The notes under the pieces were generated by a model, which searched no databases, was not told where the DNA came from, and saw only the letters and a program-made list of their open reading frames with translations. Made by a program: the position numbers and the translations under genes. DNA of 64,000 bases. Origin: Mitsuaria sp. 7 (lineage in GTDB: Bacteria > Pseudomonadota > Gammaproteobacteria > Burkholderiales > Burkholderiaceae_C). How positions within the stretch are numbered: position 1 is the stretch's first letter; the number at the start of each line of letters is the position of its first letter. Shown in pieces: positions 63,665 to 64,000 of the stretch. Location: the NCBI RefSeq assembly GCF_001653795.1, contig NZ_CP011514.1, positions 616,162 to 680,161 of the forward strand. The letters are read 5' to 3'.

Positions 63665-64000
63665 ATGGGACAGGGGAAGGGACACGCCCGCCAAGACCGA
63701 GCGGAAGCCGGCGGCGCGATCGGGTTCTCCGGCAAGGCCATCATCGTCAAGCTCGCCTATCGCCACGGCGTCGACGCCGTCACGCTGCTGATGCTGCGCA
63801 TGCTGCTCGCACTGCCGCTGTTCCTGCTGCTGGCCTGGTGGGCCGGCCGCGGCAAGCCGCCGCTCACCGGACGCGAGAAGCTCGCGGTGCTCGGCCTGGG
63901 CTTCAGCGGCTACTACCTCGCGAGCTTCCTCGACTTCGCCGGCCTGGCCTATGTCAGCGCGAGCTTCGAGCGGCTCATCCTGTATCTCAACCCGACCATC
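63665..64000 (+). CDS. EamA/DMT-family transporter, 3' truncated by window end
   Basis: The first 112 codons of a drug/metabolite transporter. GAIGFSGKAIIVKLAYRHGVDAVTLLMLRMLLALPLFLLLAWW and ASFLDFAGLAYVSASFERLILYLNP are typical of the EamA repeat. The first ~16 residues before the first membrane segment are polar (GQGKGHARQDRAEAG), unusual for the family; an in-frame ATG at 63632 is an alternative start. The second repeat lies beyond the window. Probably exports a metabolite. Confidence 0.85.
   Translation, partial: MGQGKGHARQDRAEAGGAIGFSGKAIIVKLAYRHGVDAVTLLMLRMLLALPLFLLLAWWAGRGKPPLTGREKLAVLGLGFSGYYLASFLDFAGLAYVSASFERLILYLNPTI

Overview
The window is GC-rich DNA (AT-rich only at a few regulatory sites) from a betaproteobacterium of the order Burkholderiales. 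The best guess is the Roseateles/Mitsuaria/Rubrivivax group. This rests on Bug-type tripartite tricarboxylate receptors, a betaproteobacterial porin, the argF-argD / DUF3579 / rpsT / murJ neighbourhood, the hda-HAD-pcnB-folK run, the DUF47-PiT pair, the rpsP-rimM-trmD-rplS operon, a PEP-CTERM protein, and an hrp-type (PIP box) type III secretion signature. The genus assignment is inference. No tRNA, rRNA, CRISPR array, integrase or complete insertion sequence was seen.

Layout. 1-9.4 kb: accessory metabolism, with the end of a FAD oxidoreductase, a LysR-Bug pair, a porin, a PEP-CTERM SGNH hydrolase, a lipoprotein alpha/beta-hydrolase, an exported amidohydrolase and a VOC protein. 9.5-17 kb: an alpha-glucan block of an AraC regulator and three secreted GH13 enzymes (SusA-like neopullulanase/cyclomaltodextrinase, alpha-amylase, divergent type I pullulanase). 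Two copies of one 15-bp near-palindrome lie between the amylase and pullulanase. 17-22.4 kb: a TPR/transglutaminase-like lipoprotein, a YkgJ Cys-cluster protein, a Ser/Thr kinase fused to a universal-stress domain, a metallophosphatase and a periplasmic binding protein. 22.5-41.9 kb: conserved housekeeping (arginine synthesis, S20, MurJ, Hda, PcnB, FolK, phosphate uptake, the S16-RimM-TrmD operon and L19, CoA pyrophosphatase, CobD/CbiB-like protein). 41.9-47.3 kb: SDR, RluA-type synthase, tyrosine phosphatase, then a tight three-gene operon of a VOC-questin oxidase fusion, an MFS exporter and a Cys-rich HTH regulator, preceded by an AT-rich palindrome. 47.3-57.8 kb: a REP inverted pair, thioesterase, CaiB-CitE-Bug operon, cytochrome c-FTR1 iron permease, LysR, a YbaK-DUF1289-HCCA isomerase operon and an MHS transporter. 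57.9-60.8 kb: a harpin-like/lytic transglycosylase protein and a divergent small helical protein, each with its own PIP box, then two small immunity-like genes and a small membrane protein. 60.8-64 kb: a sensor histidine kinase, a GGDEF protein with a degenerate signature, and the start of an EamA transporter.

The two least ordinary systems are (i) the divergent pair at 57.9-59.5 kb, whose paired PIP boxes point to the HrpX/HrpB type III secretion regulon, and (ii) the operon at 44.0-47.3 kb, which couples an unusual VOC-questin oxidase fusion to an exporter and a putative Fe-S or metal sensing repressor. The latter looks like a self-regulated module for modifying and exporting (or taking up) an aromatic or quinone-like compound.
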